Part shown: positions 45,733-54,316 of the stretch, piece by piece
How positions within the stretch are numbered: the stretch's first letter is position 1
Layout of the letters: every line of letters begins with the position of its first letter
Origin: DATKFM01 sp963810485
Lineage (GTDB): Bacteria > Pseudomonadota > Alphaproteobacteria > Dongiales > Dongiaceae
DNA length: 64,000 nucleotides
Direction of reading: 5' to 3'
Assembly (NCBI GenBank): GCA_963810485.1
Contig: CAWENQ010000004.1
Span: 806,001-870,000, forward strand
The notes under the pieces: model-generated
Seen by the model: the letters and a program-made list of their open reading frames with translations, nothing else
Told to the model about the DNA's origin: nothing
Databases searched by the model: none
Position numbers and translations under genes: made by a program

Positions 45733-48489
45733 ATGGACCGCATGCCCGACACCACGGATTTCACGGTCAATGGCCGGCAGGTGCATGTCAGCGCGCCGCA
45801 GACGGCGCGGCTGTCCCAGGTGCTGCGGGAAAAGCTCAACCTCACGGGCACCAAAGTCGGCTGCGACGCCGGGGATTGTGGCGCTTGCACGGTGCTGCTG
45901 GACGGCGCGCCCGCCTGTAGTTGCATGATCGCGCTGGGCCAGCTCGATGGCCAGGACGTGCAGACGATCGAGGGCCTCTCGAAGTCGTCTGCGACAACTC
46001 GCCGCCTGCAGGATTCCTTCCTGCGCCATGGCGCGGCGCAATGCGGCATCTGCACGCCCGGCATGCTGGTGGCGGCGACGGCGTTGCTGGACCGCAAGCC
46101 CAAGCCGACCGAGGCCGAGACCATGGACGCCATCGGCGGCGTGCTTTGCCGCTGCACCGGCTATCGCAAGATCGTCGCGGCCATCATGGAGGCCGACGCG
46201 CACAGCGTCGCGCCGAATTCCCTGGCGGCGGGCCAGGCCGTCGGCGCCCGCATCATCCGGCTCGATGGCCGGCGCAAGGTGGACGGCACCGACATCTTTG
46301 GCGCCGACGAAGCGCCGAAGGATTGCCTGCTGCTGCGCGCCGTGCGCTCGCCCCACGACCGTGCCCGCTTCATGCTGGGCGATATCCCGGCCTATGTGGC
46401 CGGCAATCCGGGCATCCTGCGGGTGCTGACGCCGCGCGACGTGCCGACGGAGGATTGCTACGGCCCGATCGCCCCCTTTGCCGACCAGACGATCTTCGCC
46501 CGCGGCGAGGTGCGCTATCGCGGCGAAGCGATCGCCGCCGTCGTCGGCAACGCCGAGGCGATCGAGGCGCTGGACCTGACGAATTTCCCGGTGACCTGGC
46601 AGCTCTTGCCGGCGCTGCGCACGATCGAGTCCGCGATGGCCGACAGCGCCGACCTGGTGCAGCCGAACCGGCCCGGCAACATCCTGACCCGCGGCCGCGT
46701 CATCAAGGGCGATGCGGAAGCGGCGCTGGCATCCGCCGACATGGTGGTCGAGGGCGAGTTCGAAACCGGCTTTGTCGAGCATGCCTATATCGAACCGGAG
46801 GCCGGATTCGCGCGGCGCGTCGGCGACCGGCTGGAGCTGCAGGTCTGCACGCAGGCGCCCTACATGAATCGCGACGATATCGCCAAGCTGCTGGAGATCT
46901 CGCCGGAGCAGGTGCGCATCCTGCCGAGCGCGGTCGGCGGCGGCTTCGGCTCCAAGCTCGACATGTCAGTGCAGCCCTTCATCGCGCTGGCGGCCTGGCT
47001 GACCAAGAAGCCGGTGCGCATGGTCTATACGCGGCCCGAGTCGATCATGTGCACGACCAAGCGCCACCCCTCGCGCATCCGCCTGCGCATCGGCGCGTCG
47101 CGCGACGGCAAGCTGCAGGCCATCGATTTTGCCGGCGATTTCAACACCGGCGCCTACTCCTCCTGGGGCCCGACGGTGGCGAACCGGGTGCCGGTGCATG
47201 CCTCGGGTCCCTATTTCGTGCCCCACTACTGCGCGCTGACCCGCGCCATTCACACGCATCTCGTTCCGGCCGGTGCGTTCCGTGGCTTCGGTGTGCCTCA
47301 GGCGACGCTGGCGCAGGAGCAGCTCTTCGACGACCTCGCCGATAAGCTCGGCATCGACCGTCTCGAGTTCCGCATCCGGAACGCGCTGACCGCCGATCAG
47401 CCGACGGTGACCGGACAGGTACTGGGCGCCGGTGTCGGCATCCGCGCCTGTCTCGAAGCGTTGCGCCCGCATTGGCGATCGTCTCGCGCCGAGGTGAAGC
47501 AATTCAACGGACGCAATGGCGCCAAGCTGCGCCGCGGCGTCGGCGTCGCCGGCATGTGGTATGGCTGCGGCAATACCTCGCTGCCGAACCCCTCGACCAT
47601 TCGCGCCGGCCTCAAGGCGGATGGCCGGCTCTCGCTGCATCAGGGCGCTGTCGACATCGGCCAAGGCTCGAACACCGTGGTGACGCAGATCTTCGCCGAC
47701 GCCCTCGGCGCGCCGCTGGAAAGCATCGACCTGATCTCCGCCGATACCGATCTGACGCCCGATTGCGGCAAGACCTCGGCCTCGCGGCAGACCTTCGTCA
47801 CAGGCAAGGCGGCTGAGTTGGCGGCGCAGGCGTTGCGCGCGGCGATCCTGCGCACCGCGAACGCGGGCGATGGGGCGCGGCTGCAGTTCGGCGATGGCAA
47901 GGTGATCGTTCGCGACGGCAGTCGCGAGCAGGCGCTGAATCTCGCCGAGATGCCCGCGGACAATAGCGGCTATGTGCTGAAGGCGGAGGAAACGTTCAAC
48001 CCGCCCACCAGCCCGCTGGATGAAAACGGCCAGGGCCACCCCTACGCAGTCTATGGCTTCGGCGCGCACCTGGCGGAGATCGAGGTCGACATGGAGCTGG
48101 GCACGGTGAAGGTGGTGAACCTGGTCGCCGCCCACGATGTCGGCCGCGCCATCAATCCGACATTGATTGAAGGACAGATCGAAGGCGGGGTCGCCCAGGG
48201 CCTGGGCCTTGCATTGATGGAGGAATTCACGCCGGGCCGTGGCGAGAATCTGCATGACTACCTCGTGCCGACTGCCGGCGACATGCCGCCGGTGACCTCG
48301 ATCCTGATCGAGGACGCCTCGCCGGTCGGCCCGTTCGGCGCCAAGGGCATCGGCGAACAGGCGCTCATCCCGACAGCACCGGCAATCATGAACGCCATCC
48401 ATGACGCCATCGGCGTGCGCATCCGCCGCGTGCCGGCGACACCCGACCGGGTGCGCGCCGCGATCCTGAGCCGGGGGAAATCTTCATGA
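45733..48489 (+). CDS. Nicotinate dehydrogenase-like fused [2Fe-2S]-molybdopterin subunit
   Basis: A 918-residue fusion of the small and large subunits. Two [2Fe-2S] clusters use C44, C49, C52, C64 and C104, C107, C139, C141. The molybdopterin domains start near residue 170 and include SAVGGGFGSKLDM, AGAFRGFGVPQATLAQEQ, DIGQGSNTVVTQIF, GKTSASRQTFVTGKA and the catalytic glutamate E875 in GAKGIGEQALIP. The AFRGFGVPQ loop is of the xanthine/nicotinate dehydrogenase kind. It is followed, with a 4-base overlap, by 6-hydroxynicotinate reductase, so hydroxylation of nicotinate at C6 is the best-supported reaction. The fusion is real: no frame change occurs inside. Confidence 0.85.
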   Translation: MDRMPDTTDFTVNGRQVHVSAPQTARLSQVLREKLNLTGTKVGCDAGDCGACTVLLDGAPACSCMIALGQLDGQDVQTIEGLSKSSATTRRLQDSFLRHGAAQCGICTPGMLVAATALLDRKPKPTEAETMDAIGGVLCRCTGYRKIVAAIMEADAHSVAPNSLAAGQAVGARIIRLDGRRKVDGTDIFGADEAPKDCLLLRAVRSPHDRARFMLGDIPAYVAGNPGILRVLTPRDVPTEDCYGPIAPFADQTIFARGEVRYRGEAIAAVVGNAEAIEALDLTNFPVTWQLLPALRTIESAMADSADLVQPNRPGNILTRGRVIKGDAEAALASADMVVEGEFETGFVEHAYIEPEAGFARRVGDRLELQVCTQAPYMNRDDIAKLLEISPEQVRILPSAVGGGFGSKLDMSVQPFIALAAWLTKKPVRMVYTRPESIMCTTKRHPSRIRLRIGASRDGKLQAIDFAGDFNTGAYSSWGPTVANRVPVHASGPYFVPHYCALTRAIHTHLVPAGAFRGFGVPQATLAQEQLFDDLADKLGIDRLEFRIRNALTADQPTVTGQVLGAGVGIRACLEALRPHWRSSRAEVKQFNGRNGAKLRRGVGVAGMWYGCGNTSLPNPSTIRAGLKADGRLSLHQGAVDIGQGSNTVVTQIFADALGAPLESIDLISADTDLTPDCGKTSASRQTFVTGKAAELAAQALRAAILRTANAGDGARLQFGDGKVIVRDGSREQALNLAEMPADNSGYVLKAEETFNPPTSPLDENGQGHPYAVYGFGAHLAEIEVDMELGTVKVVNLVAAHDVGRAINPTLIEGQIEGGVAQGLGLALMEEFTPGRGENLHDYLVPTAGDMPPVTSILIEDASPVGPFGAKGIGEQALIPTAPAIMNAIHDAIGVRIRRVPATPDRVRAAILSRGKSS

Positions 48490-50015
48490 GCGGCAACGAG
48501 AATGATCCCGTCGCCTCCACCGACACGCCCGAGGAATCGGCGCTGGCGGCCGCCAAGGCCAAGAGCGACGACATCGTCACTTGCGACGCCTGCCCCGTGC
48601 TCTGCCGAATCCGGCTCGGCAAGACCGGCGCCTGCGACCGCTATGGCAACATCGCCGGCAAGCTGGCGCGCATGGACCCGTTCGTCGTGGCCCAGCGCAC
48701 GATCGACCAGGACGGCCGCATGGTGCCGTTCATGGAAGGCAAATGGGACGGCGCCCTGGTGCCCGGGCCTAACAGCTTCATCACGGGCATCGGCGCCGGC
48801 ACGACCTATCCCGACTACAAGCCGGCGCCGTTCATCGTCTCCGCGCAGGTCGACGGCGTCGACATGGTGACGGTGGTGACCGAGGGCATCTTCTCGTACT
48901 GCGGCGTCAAGGTGAAGATCGACACCGACCGCTATGTCGGCCCGGAGCAGGCGGCGGTGCGGGTGAAGGGCGAGCAGGTTGGCCATGTCACGACCGCCGA
49001 GTATGGCTCGCAGATGCTGTCGCTCGGCGGCGTCCACCATCTCACCGGCGGCAGCAAGAAGGAAGGCGTAGTCACCTGCGACACCATGCTGACGCTCTGC
49101 AACAAGGGCGCGGTGGAGATGACGGTCGATGGCGGCGCCACATTGACGGTGCAGGGCGGCAAGCCACCGGTCATCAACGGCGCCGCCGAGGAGCGCATGC
49201 GCGTCGGCTGCGGTTCCGCCACCATCGGCATCTTCGCCAAGCAATGGCACGGCCATGCCGACGAGGTCATCGTCGTCGACGACCACATCACCGGCGTGTT
49301 GAGCGAGCATCAGGCCGGTCGCTTCCTCGATATGCGGCCCGCCGGCATCCGCGTGAAGGGCCGGAAATCCACGCCCGGCCGCTATTTCCAGGTGGCCAAT
49401 CCCGGCACCGGCTGGGGCGGCACGGACATCACCGAGCCGCTGAACATCATCGAGAAGATCGATCCCAAGACCGCCTGGCCCGGCCTGAAGCTGCTGATGG
49501 TATCCACGACGGGGGAACATGCGGCCTGGTTCGTGCTGGATCAGGACCTGATGCCGCAGCCGGCCGACATGCCGCCGGCCATCACGACAGTTGTCGATCG
49601 CATCGGCGAGAATTGCGAGCCGGCGCTCTGCACGGTGCTGTTCATGGCCGGCGCCGGCGGCAGCCTGCGAGCCGGTGTGACGGAGAATCCCGTGCGGCTC
49701 ACGCGCTCCGTGCGGGATGCTCTGACGCGGGTTACCTCGGGCGGTGCGCCGGTCTATGTCTGGCCCGGCGGTGGCATCACCTACATGGTGGACGTGACGA
49801 CGATGCCCGACAATTCCTTCGGCTATGTGCCGACGCCGGCCATCGTCGGACCGATCGAGTTCACCATGAGCCGTGCGGATTATCTGGCGCTGGGCGGCCA
49901 TGGCGACTTCATCCGGCCGGTGGAGTCGATCCGCAACCTCGAGCGGGTGAAGACCATTCCCTGGACGCCGGCCCATCCCTGGCCGCTGACGCCGCAGCTG
50001 GGAGCAGCGCGATGA
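48486..50015 (+). CDS. hnr: 6-hydroxynicotinate reductase
   Basis: A 509-residue iron-sulfur protein of the 6-hydroxynicotinate reductase family, which reduces 6-hydroxynicotinate to 1,4,5,6-tetrahydro-6-oxonicotinate in Eubacterium barkeri and, by pathway, in Azorhizobium. A cysteine motif for a [4Fe-4S] cluster is visible at the N-terminus (C33, C36, C40 and C50 in VTCDACPVLC...GAC). Further conserved regions are GPNSFITGIGAGTTYPDY, FSYCGVKVKIDTDRYVG, QWHGHADEVIVVDDHITGVLSEHQ and YVWPGGGITYMVDV. It lies between the hydroxylase and the UPF0280 gene with ATGA overlaps on both sides. The family is small, so the assignment is fairly specific. Confidence 0.87.
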   Translation: MSGNENDPVASTDTPEESALAAAKAKSDDIVTCDACPVLCRIRLGKTGACDRYGNIAGKLARMDPFVVAQRTIDQDGRMVPFMEGKWDGALVPGPNSFITGIGAGTTYPDYKPAPFIVSAQVDGVDMVTVVTEGIFSYCGVKVKIDTDRYVGPEQAAVRVKGEQVGHVTTAEYGSQMLSLGGVHHLTGGSKKEGVVTCDTMLTLCNKGAVEMTVDGGATLTVQGGKPPVINGAAEERMRVGCGSATIGIFAKQWHGHADEVIVVDDHITGVLSEHQAGRFLDMRPAGIRVKGRKSTPGRYFQVANPGTGWGGTDITEPLNIIEKIDPKTAWPGLKLLMVSTTGEHAAWFVLDQDLMPQPADMPPAITTVVDRIGENCEPALCTVLFMAGAGGSLRAGVTENPVRLTRSVRDALTRVTSGGAPVYVWPGGGITYMVDVTTMPDNSFGYVPTPAIVGPIEFTMSRADYLALGGHGDFIRPVESIRNLERVKTIPWTPAHPWPLTPQLGAAR

Positions 50016-50899
50016 ATCCGCTCGCCGCTCTCCTCCCCGACGGCCGCCGGCTGCATCTGCAGCATGGGCCGATCGACCTGATCGTCGAGGCCTGGGGCGA
50101 GGCGCGTGAAGTCGCGGCGGCCTACCGGCAGGCAACGACGGCGTTCGCCGATGTGCTGCCGGGTCTTGTGAAAGAGCTGCCCCAACTGCGCTTTCCCCTC
50201 CTTCGCGACGCGGGGGAAGGTCAAGCAGGGGGCCTGCGCGGCCCGATCGCCCGCCGCATGCAGGCAGCCTGCGAACCCTACGCCGAGGGATTCATAACGC
50301 CGATGGCCGCCGTTGCCGGGGCCGTCGCCGATCACGTGCTGACGGCGATGCTGGCTGGGCGCGATCTGGCCAAGGCCTATGTCAATGATGGCGGCGATAT
50401 CGCGTTTCACCTGTCCCACGGAGAAAAGCTGAGCTGCGGCGTGGTCGGCAATCTGCGCGCACCGGCATTGGACGGCACGGTGATGCTGACGGCGGACATG
50501 CCCGTGCGCGGCATTGCCACCTCGGGTGCTGCGACAAAGGGCTCCGGCGGCCGCAGTTTTTCCTTCGGCATCGCCGATGCCGTCACAGTGCTGGCGGCAA
50601 CCGCTGCCGCGGCCGACGCGGCTGCGACGATCATCGCCAATGAAGTCGACCTGCCCGGCCATCAGGCGATCCGCCGGGTGCCTGCCAGCGAGATCGATCC
50701 CGACAGCGATCTCGGCGACCGGCTGGTCACCTTGAATGTCGGCAGGCTGTTCGAGTCCGATATCCGCGCCGCGCTGCAGGCCGGCATGGCCAAGGCCGAG
50801 GAGCTGCGGCAGGCCGGGCTGATATTCGGCGCCGTACTGCTGCTGCGCGGCCACAACAAGATCTGCAGCAACGACATCCGTCTGTTGCGCGCCGCCTAG
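50012..50899 (+). CDS. UPF0280 family (ApbE-like) protein
   Basis: A 295-residue UPF0280 protein, distantly related to the flavin transferase ApbE. Visible motifs are FITPMAAVAGAVADHVL, AYVNDGGDIAFHL, ATSGAATKGSGG and FSFGIADAVTVLA, followed by ADAAATIIAN, the equivalent of ApbE core segments. Its position directly after 6-hydroxynicotinate reductase and overlap with it (ATGA) suggests that it modifies or assists that enzyme. A role as a flavin transferase is plausible but not shown. Longer readings upstream lie inside hnr and are not real. Confidence 0.85.
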   Translation: MNPLAALLPDGRRLHLQHGPIDLIVEAWGEAREVAAAYRQATTAFADVLPGLVKELPQLRFPLLRDAGEGQAGGLRGPIARRMQAACEPYAEGFITPMAAVAGAVADHVLTAMLAGRDLAKAYVNDGGDIAFHLSHGEKLSCGVVGNLRAPALDGTVMLTADMPVRGIATSGAATKGSGGRSFSFGIADAVTVLAATAAAADAAATIIANEVDLPGHQAIRRVPASEIDPDSDLGDRLVTLNVGRLFESDIRAALQAGMAKAEELRQAGLIFGAVLLLRGHNKICSNDIRLLRAA

Positions 50900-50908
50900 A
50901 GGTTGTTC

Positions 50909-51493
50909 ATGCCGAAAGTCGAAGTCCGAAAATTCGCCACCGTCGTCGAGGAAATTATCCATGAAGGGGGGCCGGCGGCAGCCAAGCCGTTCAAGCAAGG
51001 CGCGTGCCTCGCCGTGATCCGCAATCCCTTCGCCGGCCGCTACGAGCCTGACATCCAACCCTTCATGAAGGATCTGGAGCCGCTGGGCGTGGAGATGGCC
51101 AAGCGCCTGATTTCAGCCATGGGCGTGAAGCCGAAGGAGATCGAGGCCTACGGCAAGGGCGCCATCGTCGGCACGGCGGGCGAGATCGAGCATGGCGCGC
51201 TGTGGCATGCGCCCGGCGGCTATGGCATGCGCGACGTGCTGGGCGGCACCAAGGCGATCGTGCCCTCGACCAAGAAGGTCGGCGGCGCCGGCGCGCGTCT
51301 GGACGTGCCGCTGGCCCATATCAATGCCGCCTATGTGCGCAGCCATTTCGGCGCCATGGAGGTGGGCCTGCCCGACGCGCCGCGGGAGGACGAGATCGTG
51401 TTCATTCTCACGATGAGCACGGGCGCCCGCGTCCATGACCGCGCCGGCGGGCTCAAGGCCAGCGAGATCAAGGGGGAGGATGGGCTGCGATGA
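50909..51493 (+). CDS. DUF1185 (amino acid synthesis) family protein, first copy
   Basis: A 194-residue protein of Pfam DUF1185 (named AA_synth). It begins MPKVEVRKFATVVEEIIHEGG, has AVIRNPFAGRYEPDIQPFM, GKGAIVGTAGEIEHGALWH, AIVPSTKKVG and the ending REDEIVFILTMSTGARVHDRAGGL. The start is ATG 50909, six bases after AGAGG; the TTG upstream is less likely. It is paralogous to the next gene, which repeats the same motif order. The biochemical activity of this family is not established; conserved position in this operon suggests a step in nicotinate breakdown. Confidence 0.88.
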   Translation: MPKVEVRKFATVVEEIIHEGGPAAAKPFKQGACLAVIRNPFAGRYEPDIQPFMKDLEPLGVEMAKRLISAMGVKPKEIEAYGKGAIVGTAGEIEHGALWHAPGGYGMRDVLGGTKAIVPSTKKVGGAGARLDVPLAHINAAYVRSHFGAMEVGLPDAPREDEIVFILTMSTGARVHDRAGGLKASEIKGEDGLR

Positions 51494-52074
51494 GCGCCAA
51501 GATTCGCAAGATCATCGTCAGCGTGGAAGAGACGCAACAGGAGATGGGCAAGCCGGTGTCGCCGCCGACGCGCAAGGCCACCGCCGTCGCTGTTATCGAA
51601 AATCCTTACGCAGGTCAGTTCGTGCAGGAGCTGAAACCGTTGATGGATATCGGCGAGGAATTGGGCGCGCTGCTGACCAAACGCTGCGTCGAGGCGCTGG
51701 GCATTCCCGGCGGCAAGGCGGAGAGCTATGGCAAGGCGGCGATCGTCGGGGAGAACGGCGAGCTGGAACATGCGGCGGCGATCCTCCATCCCCAGATGGG
51801 CAAGCCCGTGCGCGCCGTGCTGGAGAAGGGCGCCGCGCTGATCCCCTCGGCCAAGAAGCGCGGCGGGCCGGGCACGCCTGTCGATGTGCCGCTCGGCCAC
51901 AAGGACGCCGCCTTCGTGCGCAGCCATTTCGACGCGGTCGAAGTGCGGGTCGCCGATGCGCCGCGGGCCAACGAGATCCTGGTCGCCATTGCCGTCACCG
52001 ACAGCGGACGGCCGCTGCCGCGGGTCGGCGGATTGCAGAAGCATGAGATCAAGGGCGAAGACGGTCTCCGCTGA
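51490..52074 (+). CDS. DUF1185 (amino acid synthesis) family protein, second copy
   Basis: A 194-residue paralogue of the preceding protein (VAVIENPYAGQFVQELKPLMDIG; GKAAIVGENGELEHAAAILHP; ALIPSAKKRGGPGTPVDVPLGHKDAAFVRSHFD). The overlap with the first copy is 4 bases (ATGA), and both proteins end in the sequence EIKGEDGLR, showing duplication. A hetero-oligomer is therefore likely. Its 3' end overlaps the MarR gene by 32 bases. Confidence 0.88.
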   Translation: MSAKIRKIIVSVEETQQEMGKPVSPPTRKATAVAVIENPYAGQFVQELKPLMDIGEELGALLTKRCVEALGIPGGKAESYGKAAIVGENGELEHAAAILHPQMGKPVRAVLEKGAALIPSAKKRGGPGTPVDVPLGHKDAAFVRSHFDAVEVRVADAPRANEILVAIAVTDSGRPLPRVGGLQKHEIKGEDGLR

Positions 52075-52552
52075 GCCGGAAGCTCCGGCCGGCGACATAA
52101 CGGCGGCGCCGGCGGCGCGGCCGCGGCGGAGCAATGGCGCGGCCGACTACCGCCTCGAGGAGCAGGTCGGATTCATCCTGCGGCGCGCCAGCCAGCGGCA
52201 TGTGGCGATCTTCGCCCGGCATATCGACAGGGAGATCACGCCGACCCGCTGGGCCGCGCTGGCGAAACTCTATGAGGGCGGACCCACTTCACAGAACCTG
52301 CTGGGCCGGCGCACGGCCATGGATGGCGCCACCATCAAGGGCGTGGTCGACCGGCTGATGAAACTCCATCTGATCGAGACACGCGCCGATCCCGGCGACG
52401 GGCGGCGGCGCGTCGTCGCTCTCACGGAGAAAGGTCGGCAGGCGGTGGAGAAATCCCTCGCCCACGCCAGCGCCATCACCCGGAAGACCCTGTCGCCGCT
52501 GTCCGCGGATGAGCAGGCGGATTTCCTGGCGCTGCTCCGCCGGCTGGCGTAA
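52043..52552 (+). CDS. MarR family transcriptional regulator
   Basis: A 169-residue winged-helix regulator. The N-terminus is MRSRAKTVSAEPEAPAG, followed by DYRLEEQVGFILRRASQRHVAIFARHI, a recognition-helix region LLGRRTAMDGATIKGVVDRLM and the wing IETRADPGDGRRRVVALTEKG, all typical of MarR proteins. It is encoded inside the nicotinate operon, overlapping the second DUF1185 gene. NicR, the repressor of nicotinate degradation in Pseudomonas putida, is also a MarR protein responding to 6-hydroxynicotinate, so this is the likely repressor for the palindromes at 43.2 and 44.8 kb. Confidence 0.9.
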   Translation: MRSRAKTVSAEPEAPAGDITAAPAARPRRSNGAADYRLEEQVGFILRRASQRHVAIFARHIDREITPTRWAALAKLYEGGPTSQNLLGRRTAMDGATIKGVVDRLMKLHLIETRADPGDGRRRVVALTEKGRQAVEKSLAHASAITRKTLSPLSADEQADFLALLRRLA

Positions 52553-52716
52553 CGCCGCCCGGTTTGCGGCAGCGGCAGGATTCGCGGGTATTTTCCGGCA
52601 TTTTCCGCATAGCTAAGCGGCTATGCCGCAAGGCGTTTTCGCCAGAATGCGCGAATCCCGGGGGACCCTGATTTTGCGGAACGATGCCATGCAAGGGAAT
52701 TCCTGCGCCGGCGCGT

Positions 52717-52798
52717 CGCCCCCTCCCCTTCCATCAGAAACAAACTCTGCACTTGGCTTCCCCTCCCCCGCCTCTTGTCGGGGGAGGGTAGGGAGGGG
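52717..52798. repeat. GC-rich hairpin repeat (family D)
   Basis: CCCCTCCC segments with a hairpin CCCTCCCCCGCC/ GGGGGAGGG (52763-52790) in the 576-base gap after marR. The remainder of the gap, 52553-52960, shows no gene; the hairpin may serve as an end-of-operon terminator-like structure, without a T run. Confidence 0.5.
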
Positions 52799-52964
52799 CC
52801 GGCGCAAGGAGCAGCGACGGAGCTCACGTAAGCAAACTCAACCGCTGCGACGGCGGTCGAGGAATAGACGGATACACAATGTCCAAAATCGGGGCCAAGC
52901 GTCGCGGTCGGCAATACCAGTATAGGTTTATTTTCCGCAATGTCAAGTTCGTGCTCCCATGTTT

Positions 52965-53107
52965 TGTCATCCCGGAAATCTCGCACAGCGCGAAGCGCGG
53001 CGAGATTGTCCGGGACCCATGAACACCGGGCGGCGGAGAGATCACTCCGATGGTTTCGTGTGCTTGGGTCCCGGGCTCCGTCGCTGACGCGACGGCCCCG
53101 GGATGAC
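52965..53107. repeat. Family C inverted-repeat element, copy 2
   Basis: A 143-bp second copy of the element at 41.7 kb: TGTCATCCCGG at the left, CCGGGATGAC at the right, and inner boxes GGGACCCATGAACACCG / GTGTGCTTGGGTCCCGG. The two copies differ mainly in the middle. Confidence 0.87.
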
Positions 53108-53128
53108 GATATGTGGAGTCTTGAATGT

Positions 53129-53938
53129 CTACGCTTTCACCCCACGCACCGCCCACGCCCGTGCGATGAGATGGATGCCGCCGTCGCTCTCGATTGGCAG
53201 CGTGGTGCGCAAGCGATCGCGGAGCGCAGCGCGGCGATCTTCGCTCAGGGACATATTGTAGCCGGGCGCCGGCGCCTGCCCGCTGAGGAACGGCGTCCAG
53301 TAGTCGTTGAAATCGCGGAATACGGTCGGTGCGTCGATGGCGCGCACCGCCACGTCCTTGAATCCCGCGGCGCGGAACAGCGACTCCAGCGGCTCGGGCT
53401 TACAGATCGGGAAGCGCGCGCCTTCGGCAAATTTCTCCGCCGAGGGATCAAGCGCCACCGCGGTATCCCAGAAGCGGCGCATCATCTGCATCTCGCCGGC
53501 ATAGTCCCAGACATAGAGCGCGACCGTGCCACCGGGCACGACAGCCCGGTGCATTTCCGCCATCGCCTGCTCCGGCTTCGGCACGAAGTTGAGGACCAGG
53601 CCGGACACGGCCGCATCATAGGCGGCGCTCTCCACCGGCAGCTCCATGGCATTACCGATGTCGAAGCGCGCGCGCGGATCCCTGACATAGCGGCGCGCAT
53701 TGGCGAGGAAGCCCTCGGACGGATCGACGCCATGCACCGATGACGGATCCGCCGTCTCGAGGATAGTGCTCGACAACGCGCCGGTGCCGCAGCCGACATC
53801 GAGCCAGCGCAGCTTCTTCGGCAATCCGAGCCAGGCAAAGAAATCCCGCGCCACCAGCCGGCTCCAGCGGCCGACATAGGGCTCATAGGCATCGCCGCTC
53901 GCCCAGACGATCTTCGGCGATTTGTTCTCACTAGTCAT
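53129..53938 (-). CDS. Class I SAM-dependent methyltransferase
   Basis: A 269-residue methyltransferase of the UbiE/Methyltransf_11 type. SAM motif I is LDVGCGTGALSSTIL (about residue 43), with GVDPSEGFL as the acidic motif and VSGLVLNFVPKPEQAMAEM as motif IV. A Trp-rich N-terminal stretch AYEPYVGRWSRLVARDFFAW is typical of this subgroup. The start ATG 53938 follows GGAGG with good spacing. The methyl acceptor is unknown. It stands alone between repeats. Confidence 0.85.
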   Translation of the reverse strand: MTSENKSPKIVWASGDAYEPYVGRWSRLVARDFFAWLGLPKKLRWLDVGCGTGALSSTILETADPSSVHGVDPSEGFLANARRYVRDPRARFDIGNAMELPVESAAYDAAVSGLVLNFVPKPEQAMAEMHRAVVPGGTVALYVWDYAGEMQMMRRFWDTAVALDPSAEKFAEGARFPICKPEPLESLFRAAGFKDVAVRAIDAPTVFRDFNDYWTPFLSGQAPAPGYNMSLSEDRRAALRDRLRTTLPIESDGGIHLIARAWAVRGVKA

Positions 53939-54055
53939 GATCGCCTCCGCTGGCGGCATTGGCTGCAAGAGTAAAGTCCATGTCCCTTCAGGTACCCTCG
54001 GTTGTAGTCCCCGCAAAAGCGCTAGGGCCTGCACATATCTAGGGATTTATTAGAT

Positions 54056-54205
54056 AGTCCCCTCGCCCCGCTTGCGGGGAGAGAGTCAGGGTGAGGGGTC
54101 GCGCAACTAGCTCTGACACGGGCAAGTTCTTTGGATGCATCGCATACGCCTCTGGCACCCCCTCACCCTGCCCTCTCCCCCACTTCGTGGGGGCGAGGGG
54201 TCAAT
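54056..54205. repeat. Family A paired-hairpin repeat, copy 3
   Basis: About 150 bp with the same order as copy 1: GTCCCCTCGCCCC hairpin and CAGGGTGAGGGG on the left, CCCCTCACCCTG and CCCACTTCGTGGGGG hairpin then GAGGGGTCAAT on the right. The ends are slightly diverged from copy 1. The 378-base gap 53939-54316 contains little else. Confidence 0.82.
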
Positions 54206-54316
54206 CTTAACTGATGGGCGCTGGTTTTCACCATTCGCGCTGTGTGTGCATACCCTGGCGCTAAAGCGAGGAAGACAATATAGAAAAGGAACGATTCGAA
54301 TGTGCGCGAACGCACA

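Noticed and set aside
46966..48402. A 478-codon minus-strand frame inside the molybdenum subunit gene
   Set aside because: Antisense shadow; the plus strand encodes conserved molybdopterin motifs across the same bases.
44887..48489. A single 1200-residue protein fusing flavin, FeS and molybdenum domains
   Set aside because: The stretch 45492-45727 in this frame is Arg-rich nonsense, while the neighbouring frame there gives the normal C-terminus of the flavin subunit with a stop. A one-base error joins two genes; only the FeS-molybdenum fusion is real.
50903..50908. TTG start of the first DUF1185 gene
   Set aside because: ATG 50909 has AGAGG at the correct distance; the TTG is directly next to it.
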